Origin: Fictibacillus sp. FJAT-27399
GTDB taxonomy: Bacteria > Bacillota > Bacilli > Bacillales > Fictibacillaceae
Length of the DNA stretch: 64,000 nucleotides
Direction of reading: 5' to 3'
Assembly: GCF_001510655.1 (NCBI RefSeq)
Contig: NZ_LMVC01000002.1
Location: 1,718,388-1,782,387 of the forward strand
Shown: positions 60,682 through 64,000 of the stretch, piece by piece
How positions within the stretch are numbered: the first letter of the stretch is position 1
Layout: each line of letters begins with the position of its first letter
The notes under the pieces: model-generated
Database searches by the model: none
What the model was told of the DNA's origin: nothing
What the model saw: only the letters and a program-made list of their open reading frames with translations
Made by a program: the position numbers and the translations under genes

Positions 60682-61848
60682 TTATTTTGCTGCTTCTCTT
60701 TTTCTGAAAAAGCTTTTCATGGAATGATATACATCTGCTTTTTCTTTAAGAATATAATAATTGAATTTAGGATCTGTGATGTTTTTATACACACTCATCA
60801 AAGTGGAATGGCGGTTATAGGCATTGACCTCGCCATATCCAAACATATTACTGTGCTCCATAATTTCCTGCACAAGCTTAACGCAACGAGCATTGTCGCT
60901 TGTCAGATTATCACCGTCTGAAAAATGAAAAGGATAAATATTAAACCGTGATGGTGAATACTTTGTTTCAATTAATTCCAGGGCTTTACGATAAGCTGAC
61001 GAACAAATCGTTCCTCCGCTCTCCCCTTTTGAAAAGAAATCTTCTTCTGTTACAACTTTCGCTTCTGTATGATGAGCAATAAATTCAATTTCCACTGTTT
61101 CGTATTTGGAACGCAAAAAACGGGTCATCCAAAAGAAAAAACTTCTTGCCATGTATTTTTCCCAAATCCCCATTGATCCTGATGTATCCATCATAGCAAG
61201 GACGACAGCTTTTGATTCCGGTTTTACGACTTCATTCCAGGTTTTAAAACGCAGGTCGTCGTTATAAATGGGTGCTATTGCCGGTTTTCCTTTTAAGGCA
61301 TTGCGCTTAAAAGCAGTTAGAATGGTGCGTTTCTTATCTACGTTCCCCATTAATCCAGTCTTGCGAATATCGTTGAACTCAACCTTTTCCAGAACGATAT
61401 TGTCCTGTTCTTTTTGTTTTAAATCCGGCAATTCCAGCTCTTTAAACAAAAATTCCTGAAGCTCTGCAAGTGATACTTCCGCTTCCGAATAATCGGCTCC
61501 CGGCTTGTCGCCTGCCTGGCCTTTGCCCTTTCCAGCTCCAGCCTGGTTTCCGTTCCCATCTCTCGCCACCACGTCTCCTACCTGGCTGTCACCGTCCCCC
61601 TGCCCTACATGCTTATTCTTCTCATAATTGTATCGGATTTTGTATTCATCCAGGGAACGGATTGGTATTTTAATAACATCACGCCCATTGGATAGAATAA
61701 TGTTTTCTTCACTGATTAGATCTGGCAGGTTGTTTTTAATGGCCTCCTGGACCTTTTCCATGTGTCTCTGATGATCCTGATAGCCTTTGCGGTGGAGGGA
61801 CCAGTTCTCTTGAGAAACGGCAAAATTGTTTTTAGCTTCCTCGCTCAT
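60682..61848 (-). CDS. yhbH: Sporulation protein YhbH (DUF444)
   Basis: A 388-residue cytoplasmic protein (B. subtilis YhbH about 392). The N-terminal part is helical; residues 85-115 are Gly/Asp-rich ([20 protein letters not shown]); the C-terminal half has a von Willebrand A-type fold with [18 protein letters not shown] (MIDAS-like) and [13 protein letters not shown]. In B. subtilis it is expressed with the kinase PrkA and spoVR in the mother cell; here prkA is not in view. GGAGGGGAAATA precedes the start. Confidence 0.94.
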   Translation of the reverse strand: MSEEAKNNFAVSQENWSLHRKGYQDHQRHMEKVQEAIKNNLPDLISEENIILSNGRDVIKIPIRSLDEYKIRYNYEKNKHVGQGDGDSQVGDVVARDGNGNQAGAGKGKGQAGDKPGADYSEAEVSLAELQEFLFKELELPDLKQKEQDNIVLEKVEFNDIRKTGLMGNVDKKRTILTAFKRNALKGKPAIAPIYNDDLRFKTWNEVVKPESKAVVLAMMDTSGSMGIWEKYMARSFFFWMTRFLRSKYETVEIEFIAHHTEAKVVTEEDFFSKGESGGTICSSAYRKALELIETKYSPSRFNIYPFHFSDGDNLTSDNARCVKLVQEIMEHSNMFGYGEVNAYNRHSTLMSVYKNITDPKFNYYILKEKADVYHSMKSFFRKREAAK

Positions 61849-62117
61849 TATTTCCCCTCCTTCTTTTTTAATTGGCTCATTATTTTATTTGAATGAAATC
61901 GGGTCAATTGATAAAAGAACCACCCGCTTTTGAATTGAAAAAGGGTTGGTTACTTTATCCTATGCAGTACAAGATGAGAATTGCTAAGTAATTGACACAT
62001 TTTTCAATCTATTGAGATAAGCGTAGGTTTGCTCAACAAGAAGCAGGACCCTTAAGTCTTTTTCTTTGGGTACGGGGGGCTGTATCGCAAGTGAAAAAGT
62101 CTGAATTTCCAGTTAGT

Positions 62118-62213
62118 TACAATTAAACGCTAGTTTGGCTCAATTATTTCGAATTAGAATCAATTAATCATCCGATTGGCTCAATTTAGATTTTCGCTCA
62201 ATTCCATCGTCAA
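62118..62213. repeat. Degenerate 17-21-bp tandem repeat, family A, second array
   Basis: Units starting at 62118, 62139, 62159, 62180 and 62197 share the core CTCAATT or WTCAATT with an AT-rich tail, for example CTCAATTATTTCGAATTAGA. The unit at 62139 matches the one at 2320 closely. The surrounding 400 bases (61850-62220) hold no gene. Confidence 0.65.
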
Positions 62214-62222
62214 ACGGCACAA

Positions 62223-62255
62223 AAAAAGCACCCCATGAAGAACATGGAATGCTTT
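62223..62255 (-). terminator. Terminator of the feoB unit at the right edge
   Basis: Minus-strand stem AGCATTCCATG / CATGGGGTGCT with TTCTT loop and TTTTTTTG. Confidence 0.8.
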
Positions 62256-62260
62256 GAAAG

Positions 62261-62440
62261 TTATTTATTGTAGTTTGAAAAGGCAACTTTATCATCCATC
62301 ATATCACTGCATGCGGACTGGCAGCCTTTCTTCAATGCACAGGTTGCGCATTTTCCTTGTTTGCTCTTTTTTACAAATCGGAAAATGGTGAAGCCTGCAT
62401 ATCCAAAAATAAGTAAGCCGAGCAAAATATTAAGCAGCAT
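62261..62440 (-). CDS. FeoB-associated Cys-rich membrane protein
   Basis: A 59-residue protein: one helix (LLNILLGLLIFGYAGFTIF), a basic hinge (RFVKKSKQGK) and a Cys cluster KCATCALKKGCQSACSD with four Cys, as in the FeoB_associated family found next to feoB. GTAGGG precedes the ATG at 62440. It follows feoB by 27 bases and may hand iron on or act as its partner; no such partner is seen at the split feo locus. Confidence 0.85.
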   Translation of the reverse strand: MLLNILLGLLIFGYAGFTIFRFVKKSKQGKCATCALKKGCQSACSDMMDDKVAFSNYNK

Positions 62441-62466
62441 TCATTATCCCTACTTTCCGTTAAAAC

Positions 62467-64000
62467 TTAAAAACCGAGCAGCTTTCCGCCCTGGTAGATC
62501 ACCAATGAAACCAGGTAAGCGATGATAAGGGCGTAGATAATCGAAAACCATGTCCATTTAGTTGATCCGGTTTCCTTTTTGATTACGGCAACCGTTGCAA
62601 GACAAGGGACGTACAGCAGTAAAAATGCCATGAAGCTATAAGCCGCTAATGGAGTGAAGTGGTGCGCCATCACGCCCTGCAGTGTGTGAAGATCAGGTGC
62701 CACATAAATAATATTCATCGTGGATACGACAACTTCTTTGGCGAGGAATCCTGTCAGTAAAGCAGCTCCCGCCTGCCAGCTGCCAAATCCAATCGGTTCA
62801 AACAATGGAGCGAGCACTCCGCCGATCATGGCCAGGAAGCTCTTATTCATTTCAACGTCAAAACCGGACGGACCTGCATAACTCAGGAACCAGATCACGA
62901 CCGATCCTCCAAAGATAAAGGTTCCGGCTTTCCTAACAAACCCCTTCCCTTTTTCCCATGTATTCCTCATGAGCGTACGCCATTGTGGAATGCGGTAAGG
63001 AGGAAGCTCGATCACGAACATCGAACTCTCTTCCTTAAGTATGGTTGAAGAGAAAAGCTTGGCCAGAGTCAGTGCAATCAGAATTCCCAATAGGTAAAGA
63101 GAGAGCACTATAAGCGCCTGATTTTGTGTAAAGAACGCTCCCACAAACAGGCTGTAAACAGACAGCCGTGCGGAACAGGACATCAACGGCGTTAATATAA
63201 TGGTTAAGAGGCGTTCCTTTGGCTGCTCAATCGTTCTCGCTGCCATAATTCCAGGAACGTTGCATCCAAAACCGATAATCATGGGGATAAACGCTTTCCC
63301 ATTCAAACCGATGCTCTCTAACGTCTTATCCATAACCATGGCAATCCTCGCCATGTATCCTGAATCTTCAATGAAAGAGATCAGGAAGAAAAGGATCATG
63401 ATCTGGGGTACAAATACAAGAACTCCTCCCACTCCAGCCACGATGCCATCCAGAATCACTGCCTGGATAAATGAAGAAGCACCGGCTGCTTGCAGGATGG
63501 ATTTCAATGTATCTGTTAAAGGACCCGTCAGGAATCCATCGAGCATATCAGAAATTGGACTCCCAAGCCAATCAAATGTGAGTTTGAAAATGAAGTACAT
63601 GAAAAAAATAAAAATAGGAATACCTAAAAATTTGTTCGTTACGATGTTATCAATGCGATCGGATAATGTATATTTTACGTCTTTCCCTTTTATTAAGGAG
63701 ACGTCCACAATATCCTGGATGTAGGCGGCTCGGACAGCTCGTATAAAATACGGCAATGATTTAGCCTTTTCTTCGCTTTGAATACGTTGTTCTGTCACTG
63801 CGAGCAGCGTCTGGAGCTCTTCCTCTGCAATATACGATTGAAGCAATGTGCGCACGACATCATTTCCTTCAAAGAACTGAAGAGCAAGCCATCGCTTAGG
63901 CGGCAAGCCGTCAATGTCAGGAATTTTAGCCGCTAATTGATCCATTGCTTTTTCAAGTATACTGCCATAGGAAATATATAAAGGCTGATTCACTTGCTGC
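62467..64000 (-). CDS. feoB: Ferrous iron transporter FeoB, ordinary fused type, 5' part beyond window
   Basis: The last 510 codons of a minus-strand gene that is still open at base 64000. It starts in the cytoplasmic linker (VNQPLYISYGSILEKAMDQL) and covers all membrane helices. Gate motifs are IIGFGCNVPGIMAARTIEQP and LMSCSARLSVYSLFVGAF, the usual FeoB wording. The GTPase domain must lie to the right. With the Cys-rich protein after it, this is the standard Fe(II) importer, distinct from the split one at 31-34 kb. Confidence 0.93.
   Translation of the reverse strand, partial: QQVNQPLYISYGSILEKAMDQLAAKIPDIDGLPPKRWLALQFFEGNDVVRTLLQSYIAEEELQTLLAVTEQRIQSEEKAKSLPYFIRAVRAAYIQDIVDVSLIKGKDVKYTLSDRIDNIVTNKFLGIPIFIFFMYFIFKLTFDWLGSPISDMLDGFLTGPLTDTLKSILQAAGASSFIQAVILDGIVAGVGGVLVFVPQIMILFFLISFIEDSGYMARIAMVMDKTLESIGLNGKAFIPMIIGFGCNVPGIMAARTIEQPKERLLTIILTPLMSCSARLSVYSLFVGAFFTQNQALIVLSLYLLGILIALTLAKLFSSTILKEESSMFVIELPPYRIPQWRTLMRNTWEKGKGFVRKAGTFIFGGSVVIWFLSYAGPSGFDVEMNKSFLAMIGGVLAPLFEPIGFGSWQAGAALLTGFLAKEVVVSTMNIIYVAPDLHTLQGVMAHHFTPLAAYSFMAFLLLYVPCLATVAVIKKETGSTKWTWFSIIYALIIAYLVSLVIYQGGKLLGF

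Noticed and set aside
62075-62104. GGGGGGCTGTATCGCAAGTG near 62.08 kb, reminiscent of the MITE-like end
   Set aside because: Only the first eight bases match and no opposite end is found within several hundred bases.
1-64000. CRISPR arrays, tRNA and rRNA genes
   Set aside because: None seen: no regularly spaced identical repeats of 25-40 bases with unique spacers, and no cloverleaf or rRNA-like stretch. The 20-21-bp tandem repeats have no spacers and are too degenerate.

Overview
The window looks like a chromosomal segment of an endospore-forming member of the Bacillaceae (Bacillus/Fictibacillus-like, low to moderate GC). The evidence is an alpha/beta-type SASP, SpoVR, YhbH, a Spo0M-like protein, a YheC/YheD coat-associated protein and a YjcZ-type peptide, plus B. 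subtilis-like neighbourhoods: yheA-yheD, yxkF-msmX, bmrC-bmrD, ribE-ribBA-ribH behind an FMN riboswitch, and yhcX-yhcW. Species cannot be fixed from the sequence alone. Most intergenic gaps hold clear hairpin-plus-T-run terminators, so transcription units are easy to delimit.

Layout. 0-8.3 kb: a truncated aldehyde dehydrogenase, a Cof-type phosphatase, yheA with a relic of yheB, a YheD-like ATP-grasp protein, a PucR-type regulator with the shared sugar-ABC ATPase MsmX, and an amino-acid ABC pair without its own ATPase. 8.3-13 kb: SASP, a DUF2157/GDYXXLXY membrane pair, the haem chemoreceptor HemAT and an unrecognised small exported peptide. 13-17.3 kb: the heterodimeric drug exporter BmrC/BmrD behind a leader-peptide attenuator. 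17.3-20.1 kb: riboflavin operon lacking ribD. 20-31 kb: nitroreductase, LysR regulator, thioredoxin, DapF, a broken methyltransferase, an M24 peptidase, spore-related small proteins, YugP, Spo0M-like, an orphan ModB and a zinc/cation exporter with an operator-like palindrome. 31-34 kb: FeoA plus a FeoB split into separate GTPase and membrane proteins, with an MntR-like box over the transcription start. 34-36 kb: an intact IS3-family element, one copy of a 245-bp MITE-like repeat and a 21-bp tandem repeat. 36-42 kb: YqfW-like nucleotidase, ribD with a second GTP cyclohydrolase II, a deleted TauE relic, SpoVR, a DUF421 protein and the second MITE-like copy. 42-47 kb: CorA and a four-gene envelope operon (ChrB-domain protein, polysaccharide deacetylase, DedA, MGDG-synthase-like glycosyltransferase) with an inverted-repeat operator. 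47-56.6 kb: Ktr potassium subunit, two YitT-type proteins, GltT, a CorB/HlyC-type protein, a frameshifted MerR regulator and PgcA. 56.8-64 kb: YhcX, a FosB-like VOC protein, YhcW, a secreted metallo-beta-lactamase-fold protein, YhbH, and the start of a second Feo locus with a full-type FeoB running off the right edge.

Themes. Metal handling recurs (two FeoB systems that differ in architecture and probably in control, CDF exporter, CorA, CorB-like, ModB, Ktr). Riboflavin synthesis is spread over two loci that complement each other. The least explained signals are the bmr leader region with a second small ORF, the MntR-like box on the split feo operon, two families of degenerate 20-21-bp intergenic tandem repeats, the paired MITE-like elements, and the tandem 28-bp repeat with a palindrome ahead of msmX.
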